Assembly: GCF_008017805.1 (NCBI RefSeq)
Contig: NZ_VRTT01000004.1
Coordinates: forward strand, 94,709 to 158,708
Direction: 5' to 3'
Origin: Paenibacillus sp. N3.4
Lineage (GTDB): Bacteria > Bacillota > Bacilli > Paenibacillales > NBRC-103111
Length of the DNA: 64,000 nucleotides
In this document: positions 19,140 to 27,926 of the stretch, piece after piece
Layout: each line of letters opens with the position of its first letter
Position numbering within the stretch: the first letter of the stretch is position 1
The notes under the pieces: generated by a model
What the model was told of the DNA's origin: nothing
Database searches by the model: none
What the model saw: only the letters and a program-made list of their open reading frames with translations
Position numbers and translations under genes: made by a program

Positions 19140-19970
19140 ATGGAGCACGCAATCACCATACAAAGCGACGACGCTGAATTGGCTGCAACGTTACATTACC
19201 CGACAAATCAAACTGGAGCCACGAAGGCAGATTGTCAGCGTTGGCCGCTCATTATCATCTGTCACGGCTTTATTGGAAGCCGTATCGGGGTAGATCGGCT
19301 ATTTGTGAAGGCAGCTCGGGAATTTAGTTCACAAGGATTTTTGGTTCTTCGATTCGATTACGGAGGATGTGGCGAAAGCACCGGCAATTATGGAAAAGGT
19401 GGTCTTCATGTTCTTATCGAGCAGACGCGAAGCGTCATTGATTATGCCTTAACCATAGATTGTGTGGATTTGAGTCAAGTTATTTTAGTTGGACATAGCT
19501 TGGGCGGCGCTGCTGCGGTCTTAACAGCTGCTAGGGATAATCGTGTGAAAACATTGGTCCTATGGTCTGCCGTAGCCCATCCTCATAATGATATTGTGCG
19601 GATTGTAGGAAAGAGCGAATACGAGAAACTACCGCTTGGTGGTGCGATTGATCATCATGGATATTCACTTACTAGCGAATTTTTTGATTCCCTCTCCCGG
19701 CATCAACCGTTCGAACAATTGCGTAAATTCAATGGCGATGTACTCGTCATTCATGGTACGGCGGATGATATGGTTCCTGTCGACTATGCGCCCTTGTATC
19801 AGAAAATGTTTTGGATGCGAAAAGAAGGGCAATGTGATATTGAGCTTATTTATCAAGCGGATCATACGTATTCATCATCCAGCTCGACAACGGACTTGTT
19901 GGAAAAAACGGGGAACTGGCTCTCATTTATTCAGAAGCGCAAAAAGGATTGGAATGATTGGACGATATAA
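19140..19970 (+). CDS. alpha/beta hydrolase
   Basis: 276 residues. Oxyanion segment CHGFIGS, nucleophile elbow GHSLGGAA, acidic residue in HGTADDMVP and histidine in ADHTYSSS form a full Ser-Asp-His triad. No signal peptide, so cytoplasmic. Resembles the YqkD/dienelactone-like esterases; substrate unknown. SD GAAAGGAAG before ATG 19140. It is followed 18 bases later by the YezD-family gene and shares its promoter. Confidence 0.85.
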   Translation: MEHAITIQSDDAELAATLHYPTNQTGATKADCQRWPLIIICHGFIGSRIGVDRLFVKAAREFSSQGFLVLRFDYGGCGESTGNYGKGGLHVLIEQTRSVIDYALTIDCVDLSQVILVGHSLGGAAAVLTAARDNRVKTLVLWSAVAHPHNDIVRIVGKSEYEKLPLGGAIDHHGYSLTSEFFDSLSRHQPFEQLRKFNGDVLVIHGTADDMVPVDYAPLYQKMFWMRKEGQCDIELIYQADHTYSSSSSTTDLLEKTGNWLSFIQKRKKDWNDWTI

Positions 19971-19988
19971 TAGAGCGGAGGAATCGAT

Positions 19989-20198
19989 ATGGCGAAACCA
20001 TTGGAATTAGATGATGTATGGGTGGATAGAATTAAACAGATGTTGAACGGCTTGGAATACGGTTCCGTACAAATCGTCGTGCATGATGGGAAAATAGCGC
20101 AAATTGATAAAACAGAAAGAAAACGTTTTGATACGAGCAATCAAGCGCCAGGACAATTGCAGGCTTTGAAATCCGTTAAACAATCGAGTAAAGCCTAG
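19989..20198 (+). CDS. yezD: YezD family protein (DUF2292)
   Basis: 69 residues. The core WVDRIKQMLNGLEYGSVQIVVHDGKIAQIDKTE split over the middle of the protein is the DUF2292 pattern: a short helix followed by a beta hairpin ending in an Asp-Lys turn. Function is unknown; from memory the family often sits near sulfate and thiol genes, which agrees with the sulfur-related cluster 3-7 kb upstream. ATG 19989 with SD AGCGGAGGA. Confidence 0.8.
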   Translation: MAKPLELDDVWVDRIKQMLNGLEYGSVQIVVHDGKIAQIDKTERKRFDTSNQAPGQLQALKSVKQSSKA

Positions 20199-20256
20199 CT
20201 CGAATAGATATTAAAGTAGTAGAAGTTTGATAGTTATTAAATAATGTCTTATTCGC

Positions 20257-20287
20257 AGCCCTCTTTCTTCCGAAAGAGGGCTGTTTT
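20257..20287 (+). terminator. intrinsic terminator after yezD
   Basis: AGCCCTCTTTC / GAAAGAGGGCT with a 4-base loop, then TTTT. Confidence 0.9.
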
Positions 20288-20367
20288 CACGATTAATAAA
20301 ACGTATACTAGAAGGAGTGAGTCATTCATTGGATCGCAAATGGGAAGTAATTATTGGGGGGGATTGT

Positions 20368-21327
20368 ATGAAGCAGCAGCACTTCGTCTGGAAAGATGCC
20401 AAACAGATCGATCATTATGTTTATTCGTGGCTGCCTGATGAGTCAACGCCTATTGAAGGAATTGTACAAATCTCGCATGGCATGTCGGAAACGGCAGCCC
20501 GCTATGAAAGACTTGCCGCGCTGCTGACTCGCCATGGTTATGCTGTTTATGCGAATGATCATCTCGGACATGGACGAACAGCCGGAACACCGGACAAGGT
20601 GGGCAAGTTCGATAAGCATAGTTTTCTGCGAATGGTTCAAAATATGGGAGGGCTTACGACTCATATTCGTACGCTTTATCCGCAGTCAACGCCAATGTTT
20701 GTACTCGGGCATAGCATGGGGTCCTTTTTAACTCAGCATTACATGGTTTCCTATTTGAACGAACATCCAGAACACATCCAAGGCATCGTACTGTCGGGTT
20801 CGAATGGGAAAGAAGGCTTGGCCTTGCAAGCAGGCATCGCTGTCGCTACAATGGAAGCTGCTTTTCGCGGAGATCATCATCGCAGTAAACTATTAACCTC
20901 GTTGTCATTTGGAACTTTTAATAAAAAATATGCACCGAACAGAACCTCATTCGATTGGTTAAGTCGTGATACAACGGAAGTAGACGCATATATAGCTGAT
21001 CCCTACTGTGGGGTTACCTTTACATCCGGTTATTTCCGGGATTTCTTTAAAGGTTTGAAAGATATTCACCGCCCTGAGCATGTGAAGCTTATCCGCAAAG
21101 AATTACCTATACTTGTATTATCAGGTGATGAAGATCCGGTCGGGGGTCACGGCAAAGGCATACGCAAGCTGTTAACGATGTACCAATCGTTAGGCATTCA
21201 CAATGTGAGCAGCAAGCTTTACCCTGGAGGACGACATGAAATGCTGAACGAGCTGAATCGGGAAGAAGTGATGCAGGATATATGCCAATGGCTGGATCAA
21301 CAAAAAAATCAGGTTAAGAGAGATTAA
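20368..21327 (+). CDS. alpha/beta hydrolase, lysophospholipase / monoacylglycerol lipase type
   Basis: 319 residues from ATG 20368, chosen for its SD (run of seven G five bases upstream). GTG 20317 and TTG 20329 are in frame and TTG also has an AAGGAG. Motifs ISHGMSETAARYE, NDHLGHGRT, nucleophile GHSMGSF, acidic LSGDEDPVGG and catalytic His in PGGRHEMLNE define the serine aminopeptidase S33 / PldB-like family. Probably a cytoplasmic or membrane-associated lipase acting on lysophospholipid or monoglyceride. Confidence 0.88.
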   Translation: MKQQHFVWKDAKQIDHYVYSWLPDESTPIEGIVQISHGMSETAARYERLAALLTRHGYAVYANDHLGHGRTAGTPDKVGKFDKHSFLRMVQNMGGLTTHIRTLYPQSTPMFVLGHSMGSFLTQHYMVSYLNEHPEHIQGIVLSGSNGKEGLALQAGIAVATMEAAFRGDHHRSKLLTSLSFGTFNKKYAPNRTSFDWLSRDTTEVDAYIADPYCGVTFTSGYFRDFFKGLKDIHRPEHVKLIRKELPILVLSGDEDPVGGHGKGIRKLLTMYQSLGIHNVSSKLYPGGRHEMLNELNREEVMQDICQWLDQQKNQVKRD

Positions 21328-21352
21328 AGGCGACGAGAGGTCGTCTTTTTTT
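21328..21352 (+). terminator. intrinsic terminator
   Basis: AGGCGAC / GTCGTCT hairpin with a 5-base loop, followed by a T tract, directly after the lipase stop codon. Confidence 0.85.
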
Positions 21353-21437
21353 AGAATTTATATGTTTGGTTTGGGTTCAGTGGAAGTTTAATCCATATTT
21401 GATTTTTTGAAAAGTAGAGGGGGAAAATTTAATTAAG

Positions 21438-21680
21438 ATGATGTTGTCTGATGAACGTTATCATGGGGATGCGTTTGTGAAAAATCATTAGGAACATATA
21501 AGGCCAAATGTTTGCAAGGTAGTATCAAAATTGAAGTCTGTGAAGGATGTCAGTGTTACAGCAGTCAGTCCAAGCGACAACTCTACATTAACGCGGAAAA
21601 TCGTGCTTACAGAAGGATCGTCAGGATTTTCTGGCGGTTTTTCTTTCTATCCGATAGGTATTGACTCTCACGCCGCGTGA
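21438..21680 (+). pseudogene. small reading frame with an internal TAG
   Basis: ATG ATG at 21438 preceded by AGAGGGGG. The frame gives MMLSDERYHGDAFVKNH, then TAG (21489-21491), then continues open in the same frame for 62 codons (VSVTAVSPSDNSTLTRK, then GGFSFYPIGIDSHAA) to TGA 21680. The second half reads like real coding sequence. A nonsense mutation or a gene eroded at its 5' end fits best; alternatively translation starts at TTG 21531. Its end overlaps the MerR promoter. Family not recognised. Confidence 0.4.
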
Positions 21681-21691
21681 TCCTTTAAAGT
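21661..21691 (+). promoter_or_regulatory. MerR-type long-spacer promoter with dyad
   Basis: TTGACT, 19-base spacer, TAAAGT. A perfect dyad TCACG-CCG-CGTGA (21668-21680) sits in the middle of the spacer, the classic position for a MerR-family activator or autoregulator binding between -35 and -10. Confidence 0.65.
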
Positions 21692-21712
21692 GGACTTTAG
21701 GAGGTGATAACA

Positions 21713-22465
21713 CTGACTTACACGGTAAAAGAAGTTGCTCAACTAACAGGGATTAGCATTAGAACACTGCATTATTATGACGAAATCGGTCTTTTAAAGC
21801 CTGCGTTCTATGGGGGGAATGGATATCGGTATTATGAAAAAGCGCAAATGCTGCGGCTTCAGCAAATTCTATTTTACCGAGAGTTGGATTTTGGGTTGAA
21901 TGATATTATCCGAGTTATGAATAGCGATACGTTCGATCAGCTAGAGGCACTTCAGACGCATAAAAAGCAGATTAGCCAACAAAGAAACCGAATGAGTCAA
22001 TTGCTAGACACCATCGACAAAACCATCGAGCATTTGAAAGGAGAAGCAGCTATGAAGAGTGAAGATTTATATTTGGGGTTTGATTCGGAAAAGCAAGCGA
22101 AATATGAGAACGAAATTACCGAGAAATACGGCAGTGAAATCGTAGAAGAAAGTAAGCGCAGCACGAAGAACTGGAAAAAGGAAGATTACGCTGCCATAAA
22201 AGCCGGATTTGAGGATTTGAATAAGCAGCTTGCCGAAGAAATCGTTAAAGGAGCCCATGTTAGTGATCGTGCGGTGCAAGTCTTAATTGGGAAGCATTTT
22301 GCGCTGGTTAGTCAATCCTATAAACCGACTAAAGTGATTTATTCAGGGCTTGGACACATGTACGTCGAGCATCCTGAATTCAGAAGCATGTATGATGCTC
22401 ATCAGCCAGCCTTGGCTGAGTTTCTGCGTGATGCCATGCAAGTTTATGCGGATGAACACTTATAA
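21713..22465 (+). CDS. MerR family regulator with TipAS-like domain
   Basis: About 250 residues. N-terminal winged helix YTVKEVAQLTGISIRTLHYYDEIGLL, then coiled coil (about 75-115), then a helical C-terminal domain with WKKEDYAAIKAGFEDLNKQLA and EHPEFRSMYDAH, as in TipA-type thiopeptide/drug sensors. AGGAGGTGAT at 21699-21708 is a perfect anti-SD match. It covers the in-frame GTG 21704, so initiation at CTG 21713 is likely (GTG 21704 is the conservative alternative). Probably autoregulated through the dyad in its own promoter. Confidence 0.85.
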   Translation: MTYTVKEVAQLTGISIRTLHYYDEIGLLKPAFYGGNGYRYYEKAQMLRLQQILFYRELDFGLNDIIRVMNSDTFDQLEALQTHKKQISQQRNRMSQLLDTIDKTIEHLKGEAAMKSEDLYLGFDSEKQAKYENEITEKYGSEIVEESKRSTKNWKKEDYAAIKAGFEDLNKQLAEEIVKGAHVSDRAVQVLIGKHFALVSQSYKPTKVIYSGLGHMYVEHPEFRSMYDAHQPALAEFLRDAMQVYADEHL

Positions 22466-22480
22466 CTGTTGGTGTGAATA

Positions 22481-22513
22481 GCCCTCCCTGGGAGAAATTC
22501 GGGGGAGGGCTTC
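22481..22513. terminator. stem-loop between convergent genes
   Basis: GCCCTCCC / GGGAGGGC with a 14-base loop; the T tract is poor (TTCATT). Confidence 0.6.
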
Positions 22514-22556
22514 ATTCACTTGCGATTTACGGGAGAATTCCTCAAATGTGATGAAG

Positions 22557-22997
22557 CTAAGATGTTAATGAAGTCGCGTTTCTTTGCAACTGAAGACGGA
22601 TACCTTCGCGGTCTATTTGAATCCAATACTCAACAATTCGGTTATGTTCCACTCGATAAACGGCGCTGGCGAGCTCGATGACAGTCTTCCCTATTGGGGC
22701 AAATCCGTCCACTTCGCCTATATGTATGCCAGTTTGCTTCCAACGGACATAGACGCGATCCTCCTGAGCAATGAGTTCTAGAATTTCCAACTGAAAATCT
22801 CCATAAGCTTGCTTCATTTCTCTCACGTGATCAGCATAATTGCTCGGTGTCCGATGAACCGTAGTTTCCATCTCTGCCGTTACTTGATGAGCAAGAACTT
22901 GATCAGACATCCAACTGTGAGCGGAATCAGGGTCGAGACCGGATCGAACTTGTTGGAAAAATTGCTGGACTATAGCAGTAGGCGTTAATGTCGTCAT
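22557..22997 (-). CDS. SnoaL-like / ester cyclase-type protein
   Basis: 146 residues from ATG 22997; the frame is open further but the upstream segment is AT-rich and lacks an SD. Pattern TPTAIVQQFFQQVRSGLD at the start, then MKQAYGDFQLEILELIAQEDRVYVRWKQTG and YRVEHNRIVEYWIQID, the cone-shaped alpha+beta barrel of the SnoaL/NTF2-like superfamily. Catalytic role unclear; many such proteins are hydrolases, isomerases or simply binders. Confidence 0.75.
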   Translation of the reverse strand: MTTLTPTAIVQQFFQQVRSGLDPDSAHSWMSDQVLAHQVTAEMETTVHRTPSNYADHVREMKQAYGDFQLEILELIAQEDRVYVRWKQTGIHIGEVDGFAPIGKTVIELASAVYRVEHNRIVEYWIQIDREGIRLQLQRNATSLTS

Positions 22998-23156
22998 AGG
23001 TATGTAAGCTCCGATCAGGATGAAGGAAATCTGGCCTAGATAAGGGAATGTAGCCAGCGATTGTTCATAAGTTTTATAACTTATCATAAAGGATACATTA
23101 GTAATTAACAACGATCAAAATGTGTGGAAAAACAAACAACACCAGTTACTCAAGAA

Positions 23157-23191
23157 AACCACCCTTCCAAGTTGTTGAAGGAAGGGTGGTT
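23157..23191 (-). terminator. intrinsic terminator after etfA
   Basis: AACCACCCTTCC / GGAAGGGTGGTT with an 11-base loop. On the minus strand it is followed by TTTTCTT. Confidence 0.8.
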
Positions 23192-23201
23192 ACGTATGCT
23201 G

Positions 23202-24185
23202 TTAGTTCAGTATGCGGCGGAATTCCTCGGTCAGCAGCGGCACGACCTCGAACAGATCGCCCACAATGCCGTAGTCCGCGACTTTGAAGATCGGTGCCTC
23301 GACATCCTTGTTGATGGCGATGATGACGCGCGATGCGCTCATCCCCGCAAGATGCTGGATGGCTCCGCTAATGCCGCATGCGATGTAGATCTCTGGCGTT
23401 ACGACCTTGCCGGTCTGACCGATTTGCATCGCGTATTCGCAGTAGCCCGCGTCGCAGGCTCCGCGGGAAGCCCCGACAGCTCCGCCAAGGACGGCAGCCA
23501 GCTCTTCGAGCGGCTGGAAGCCTTCGGCGCTGCGCACCCCCCGTCCGCCGGAGACGACGATCTTGGCTTCTGCCAAGTCGATCGCGCCGGACGTCTTCTT
23601 CACAACCTCCCGAATAACGCTGCGCAGGGAGGGAGAGGGATAAGCAACATCGATTACGTTAGCTTGACGCGAAGCGTCAGGCTCAGCGGCTGCGATGTTG
23701 TTAGGTCTAATGGTTACGATCCATGGATCGGCAGCATCTGTAAACGCTTTCTTTTCGATCGCTTTACCGGCGTAAAGCGGGCGCGTGAATAACAGCGTAT
23801 CGCGCTCTGATTCGATAGCCGTGACATCCGAGATCTGCCCTGCCGAGAGTTGTGCTGCAATCTGCGGAGCCAAGTCTCGACCAATCGCGGTATGCCCAAA
23901 GTAGATGCCATTGGGTTTGACCGTTTCTATTACGGTCGTCAAAGCGTGTCTATAAGCTTCCGAGCTGTAGCTTTCTAGTGCGCTGTTTGCTACTGCATAG
24001 ACGGGGTCCGCGCCATAAGCCGCGAGCAATCCGGCAAGTGCTCTACTTTCAGAGCCGCCTATTAACACAGCTGAGATCGTATCACCCTCTGTGGCAGACA
24101 GCTGCGCAGCGCGTAATGTTTCAAAGGATACTTGACGAAGCTTGCCGTCGCGAGCTTCTGCAACAACGAGAAATGTTTTCGACAT
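23202..24185 (-). CDS. etfA: electron transfer flavoprotein alpha subunit
   Basis: 327 residues, full length. The C-terminal FAD-binding domain is clear: [42 protein letters not shown] and [21 protein letters not shown]. With EtfB it carries electrons from acyl-CoA dehydrogenase (FadE at 31.6 kb) toward the membrane. ATG 24185 has SD AAGGAGG. Last gene of fadR-etfB-etfA. The segment 23210-23640 is markedly more GC-rich than the rest of the gene and produces long spurious antisense frames. Confidence 0.96.
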   Translation of the reverse strand: MSKTFLVVAEARDGKLRQVSFETLRAAQLSATEGDTISAVLIGGSESRALAGLLAAYGADPVYAVANSALESYSSEAYRHALTTVIETVKPNGIYFGHTAIGRDLAPQIAAQLSAGQISDVTAIESERDTLLFTRPLYAGKAIEKKAFTDAADPWIVTIRPNNIAAAEPDASRQANVIDVAYPSPSLRSVIREVVKKTSGAIDLAEAKIVVSGGRGVRSAEGFQPLEELAAVLGGAVGASRGACDAGYCEYAMQIGQTGKVVTPEIYIACGISGAIQHLAGMSASRVIIAINKDVEAPIFKVADYGIVGDLFEVVPLLTEEFRRILN

Positions 24186-24203
24186 GGCTGCAGCCTCCTT
24201 GGA

Positions 24204-24965
24204 TTAAATCACTTTGGATTCGTTGCGTAAGGCTTGCACAAGCTCCGCGACTTGCTCTGAAAGCGTGCCTTTGAGCAGGCGACCTGCTTGACGTTCCGGA
24301 GGTAAAGCTAATTCAGCGCGTATGGTTTTGGGGACGATAGCCGAAACATTCAGATCGTCGAGAGATAGATGCTTAAAAGGCTTTTTCTTCGCTTTCATAA
24401 TACCTGGCAAAGAAGGATAACGCGGCTCATTTAACCCTTGCTGTGCGGTGAACATGGCAGGGAGGGGAACCTCGATGATTTCCACATCGCCTTCCGCATC
24501 ACGATGGGCAATGGCCTTGCCGTCGATCAGTTCCAGCTTTGTGACTGAAGCCACATGCGGAATATTCAGTAAAGCAGCTACACGAATGGCAACCTGGCCG
24601 GCCCCATGGTCAACGGAAAAATTACCGCCCAGCAGCAGGTCAAGGGGCTGTTCGCGCAAATAAGATGCCAGAATTTCGGCAACTTCGAACTCGTCGCCGT
24701 GAATGCGCTCATCGGAGATGAGTACGGCTTCATCTGCCCCCATGGCTAGTGCGGTGCGCAAAGCTTCGGCTGTCCGTTCCGGACCGACGGAAAGTAGTGT
24801 TATTTTGCCGCCAAACGCTTCGCGAATGAGAATGGCTTGCTCCACAGCATATTCATCGTAAGGATTGATAACAAATTTCACACCATCTTCTTGGACGGCA
24901 TGGTCTAAGAGTGTAATTTTCTCCTCGGTATCAAACGTTTGCTTGACTAAAACAAAAATGTCCAT
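24204..24965 (-). CDS. etfB: electron transfer flavoprotein beta subunit
   Basis: 253 residues from ATG 24965 (SD AAAGGAG). Motifs NPYDEYAVEQAILIRE, GPERTAEALRTALAMGADEAVLI and GNFSVDHGAGQVAIRVA are typical EtfB AMP/ETF-fold sequences, and the adenosine loop region ALPPERQ is near the C-terminus. Forms a heterodimer with EtfA, encoded 18 bases downstream. Confidence 0.96.
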   Translation of the reverse strand: MDIFVLVKQTFDTEEKITLLDHAVQEDGVKFVINPYDEYAVEQAILIREAFGGKITLLSVGPERTAEALRTALAMGADEAVLISDERIHGDEFEVAEILASYLREQPLDLLLGGNFSVDHGAGQVAIRVAALLNIPHVASVTKLELIDGKAIAHRDAEGDVEIIEVPLPAMFTAQQGLNEPRYPSLPGIMKAKKKPFKHLSLDDLNVSAIVPKTIRAELALPPERQAGRLLKGTLSEQVAELVQALRNESKVI

Positions 24966-25004
24966 AACCAAGCTCCTTTCTGAATATACATGCTACATAG
25001 GGAT

Positions 25005-25592
25005 TTAAGCCTCAATGCCTCGGATGAAAAAATCAATGGTGGGGCCGGCCTGAGCGGCGAGGGAATACTTTTGTCCGGCGATAAGCCAAGAGGTTACCAC
25101 TTCATCCATCGCCCCGAAAATAAGCAGTCTGACCAGTTTCACATCCAAGTCGGCACGGAAGCTGCCTTCTTGTTTGCCCTTTTCCAGTATATTTTCGATC
25201 AGGCTAATATATCTCTTTAGCGCCAGACCAATCTTTTTACGAATTTCAAAATCGCTTTGCCTGAGTTCAATTTGAGTGACATAAGCTAGAGGAATGTTTG
25301 CTTCCAACTCACTGAAATGAATGTCGCATACCTTCTGAAGAGCTTCTCTGGCGCTCATCCCTTCATGAAGTCCAAGTGTAAACTTCTCTACGAGTTGGCC
25401 TAATTTTTCCTCGAATAGACTGGTTAAAATATCCTCTTTCTTTTTAAAATACAGATAGATCGTCCCATCTGCGACGCCGGCTTCCTTGGCAATGCGAGAT
25501 ACTTGCGATTTATGGAAGCCATGCTCGGCAAATACGTGCAAAGCGCCTTCAAGAATAGCGTAATATTTGTCTGGTTTATTGCTACTTGTCAA
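25005..25592 (-). CDS. fadR: TetR-family fatty-acid regulator FadR
   Basis: 195 residues starting at TTG 25592, decided by SD GAGGTGAT three bases upstream; B. subtilis FadR is 194 residues. DNA-binding part HGFHKSQVSRIAKEAGVADGTIYLYFKKKEDIL is split across helices 2-4, and the C-terminal ligand domain has QIELRQSDFEIR and IFGAMDEVVTSWL, all closely matching Bacillus FadR. It represses beta-oxidation genes and is released by long-chain acyl-CoA. A FadR box lies 35 bases upstream of its own start, implying autoregulation. Confidence 0.92.
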   Translation of the reverse strand: MTSSNKPDKYYAILEGALHVFAEHGFHKSQVSRIAKEAGVADGTIYLYFKKKEDILTSLFEEKLGQLVEKFTLGLHEGMSAREALQKVCDIHFSELEANIPLAYVTQIELRQSDFEIRKKIGLALKRYISLIENILEKGKQEGSFRADLDVKLVRLLIFGAMDEVVTSWLIAGQKYSLAAQAGPTIDFFIRGIEA

Positions 25593-25626
25593 GTGGATCA
25601 CCTCGGTGTTAGAATACAACTATCGA

Positions 25627-25644
25627 TGAATGAATCGTCATTCA
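25627..25644. promoter_or_regulatory. FadR operator
   Basis: TGAATGA-ATCG-TCATTCA, matching the known Bacillus FadR consensus (TGAATGA-N4-TCATTCA) and extendable by one base each side. It lies immediately downstream of the fadR -10, a typical repressing position. Confidence 0.9.
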
Positions 25645-25656
25645 TTTTGTAATTTC

Positions 25657-25685
25657 ATCATAAAATACATGATACGCCTTGTCAA
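25657..25685 (-). promoter_or_regulatory. promoter of fadR-etfB-etfA
   Basis: On the minus strand TTGACA, 17-base spacer, TATGAT. The FadR operator starts about 12 bases beyond the -10; the -35 lies inside the inverted repeat 25678-25722. Confidence 0.85.
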
Positions 25686-25722
25686 CGACTTATTCGACTT
25701 CAAGAAATAAGTCGTTGACAAG
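25678..25722. repeat. 17-bp perfect inverted repeat
   Basis: Arms CTTGTCAACGACTTATT and AATAAGTCGTTGACAAG with an 11-base loop. Each arm contains a TTGACA hexamer on one strand. It could be a second operator, a transcript hairpin, or both. There is no T tract, so terminator function is unlikely. Confidence 0.85.
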
Positions 25723-25778
25723 CTGATGCAGTCATCGAAGAAGCATGTTTCAACTCTGGGAATAGGGTTACAGAAAAC

Positions 25779-25807
25779 TTGCTTTTTTACGAAACCAATT
25801 TGATAAC
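25779..25807 (+). promoter_or_regulatory. possible promoter of the fadF operon
   Basis: TTGCTT, 17-base spacer, GATAAC. The -10 would be inside the cre site, which would explain CcpA repression. Weak hexamers. Confidence 0.4.
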
Positions 25808-25814
25808 GCTTTCA
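25801..25814 (+). promoter_or_regulatory. CcpA cre site
   Basis: TGATAACGCTTTCA fits the cre consensus TGWNANCGNTNWCA at every fixed position. 52 bases before fadF. Indicates carbon catabolite repression of fatty-acid oxidation, as known for Bacillus fad operons. Confidence 0.8.
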
Positions 25815-25865
25815 TTTTGGCTTTGGATTCGATGTCCACTTACTTCATGCTAAGGAGGGCTTCCC

Positions 25866-27912
25866 ATGACCCGTTCACTCGTACTATTTATTTTGTTTTT
25901 CGGGGTGACTGTATATGCCTTATATTTGTTTGGGAAGGTCGTATATGCCCGTTATTTGTACATCAGACTTGGCAAATCAGTGAATATGAAGAAGGAAATA
26001 AGAGCGCGCCTGAAGCTATTCGCTATTCAAGTGTTTGGGCAAACAAAGCTGTTAAAGGATAAAAAAAGCGGCATTATGCATATCATTATTTTTTATGGCT
26101 TTCTTATTTTGCAGCTTGGTGCGCTTGATCTTATAATAACCGGATTAATTGGCCATCGGTTATCCATACCGGGATATGCATATTTCACTTGGCTGCAAGA
26201 GGTCACAATTTTACTGATTGTTATGGCTATGGTCTACGCGACTTATCGACGTTACATTGAGAAATTAAAACGTTTGAAGCGAGGTTGGAAGCCAAGCATC
26301 GTCCTTTTCTTCATTTTTTTTCTTATGCTGTCTGTCGTGGTAAGCGGAGGTTTTGAACGTCTTCGTGAAGGAGGGGGTTGGTCAGCATTGGCCCCTTTGA
26401 CTTCTTCGTTTGCAGTTGCATTCAATGACATATCGCCTGCCTCGGCTGCCGTTGGTTTTTATACAAGCTGGTGGGTACATCTACTTATTCTTTTGTCGTT
26501 TCTGGTCTGTGTGCCGCAATCGAAGCATTTTCATATTATTACAGCGCCGATCAACATTTTGCTTCGTCGTACGGGGCCAACCGGTAAACTAACGTCTTTA
26601 GATTTGGAAGATGAGGAAGCGGAGTCCTTTGGCGTCGGGAAAATTGAGGATTTTACGCAAAAGCAAATGCTTGATTTCTACTCCTGTGTGGAATGTGGCC
26701 GCTGCACCAGTATGTGCCCTGCTCATGTTACAGGGAAAATGCTGTCTCCCATGCACCTCATTACGAAGCTGCGCGATCATTTGACGGAAAAAGGTTCGGT
26801 TATTACGTCCAAATCACCTTGGGTACCGGCCTTTGCCTTCGCCAATCGATCGGGACAACATGCATTTGAGGTAGAACTTATTGGGGATGTCATCACCGAA
26901 GAAGAGCTTTGGGCGTGCACGACTTGCCGAAATTGTGAAGATCAATGTCCTGTTGGCAATGAGCATGTGGATAAAATTATCGATTTGCGTAGGCATCTCG
27001 TGTTGACGCAAGGAAGTATGCCTCACGATGGGCAGCGTGCCCTCCAAAATATTGAAAGACAAGGAAATCCATGGGGAATTAATCGGAATGAGCGAGCCAA
27101 ATGGGTGAAAGAAATCGATCCTGAGGATAGGCTTCATATCCAAACGGTGAAAGAAAATCCCGCTTTTGAATATTTGTTTTTCGTTGGCTCAATGGGCTCT
27201 TACGATAACCGCAGCCGTAAAATTACGCATGCTTTTGTTAAATTGATGAACGAAGCCGGTATCTCCTTTGCCATATTAGGCAATGAGGAGAAAAACTCCG
27301 GTGATACGCCTCGGCGCATGGGGAATGAATTCCTATTCCAGCAGCTGTGTAACGACAATATCGCGACTTTTCAGAAGTACAAGGTTAAAAAAATAGTCAC
27401 CGTGTGTCCGCATACGTATCATACCTTCAAAAATGAATACCCTGAACTTTGGTTTAGAAGCAGACGTGTATCACCACACAGAATTGTTGGATATATGGGT
27501 GAAGGAAGGAAGATTAAATCCCCAACATGAAGTTCGGGAGCGCATTACGTATCACGATTCGTGCTATCTAGGACGCTACAACGGCGTGTATGAAGAACCG
27601 CGCAATGTCCTAAGAGCTATTCCGGGTGTTGTCTTGGTTGAGCAGCCTCGCTCCCGTGAAAATAGCATGTGCTGTGGCGCAGGAGGAGGCCTGATGTGGA
27701 TGGAAGAGACAGCAGGCACACGCGTGAATATCGCACGGACAGAGCAACTGATTAGGGTGAATCCGACGGTGATCAGCTCCGCATGTCCGTATTGTTTGAC
27801 AATGGTAGAGGATGGCACGAAGCAGAAGGAGGTCGAGGAACACATTAAAGCTAGGGATATCGCTGAAATTCTTGCCTTGTCTGTCTTCGGAACGACTGAA
27901 AAACTTATGTAG
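25866..27912 (+). pseudogene. fadF: membrane Fe-S oxidoreductase FadF, frameshifted
   Basis: About 682 residues if restored. N-terminal membrane domain with five or six hydrophobic segments, then two ferredoxin-type clusters (CVECGRCTSMCP; CTTCRNCEDQCP) and C-terminal CCG-type domain (NSMCCGAGGG; ACPYCLTM). Matches B. subtilis FadF, thought to take electrons from EtfAB to quinone. The first frame goes off at about 27449 (GAACTTTGG) and stops at 27530. Removing one base gives NEYPEFGLEADVYHHTELLD, so a one-base insertion is inferred. ATG 25866, SD AAGGAGGG. First gene of the fadF-N-A-E-lcfA operon. Confidence 0.88.
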
Positions 27913-27926
27913 GAGGAACTTTCTGT

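Noticed and set aside
23124..23792. 222-codon plus-strand ORF
   Set aside because: Antisense to etfA in its GC-rich half, where stop codons are rare on both strands; no family resemblance, and etfA is unmistakable.
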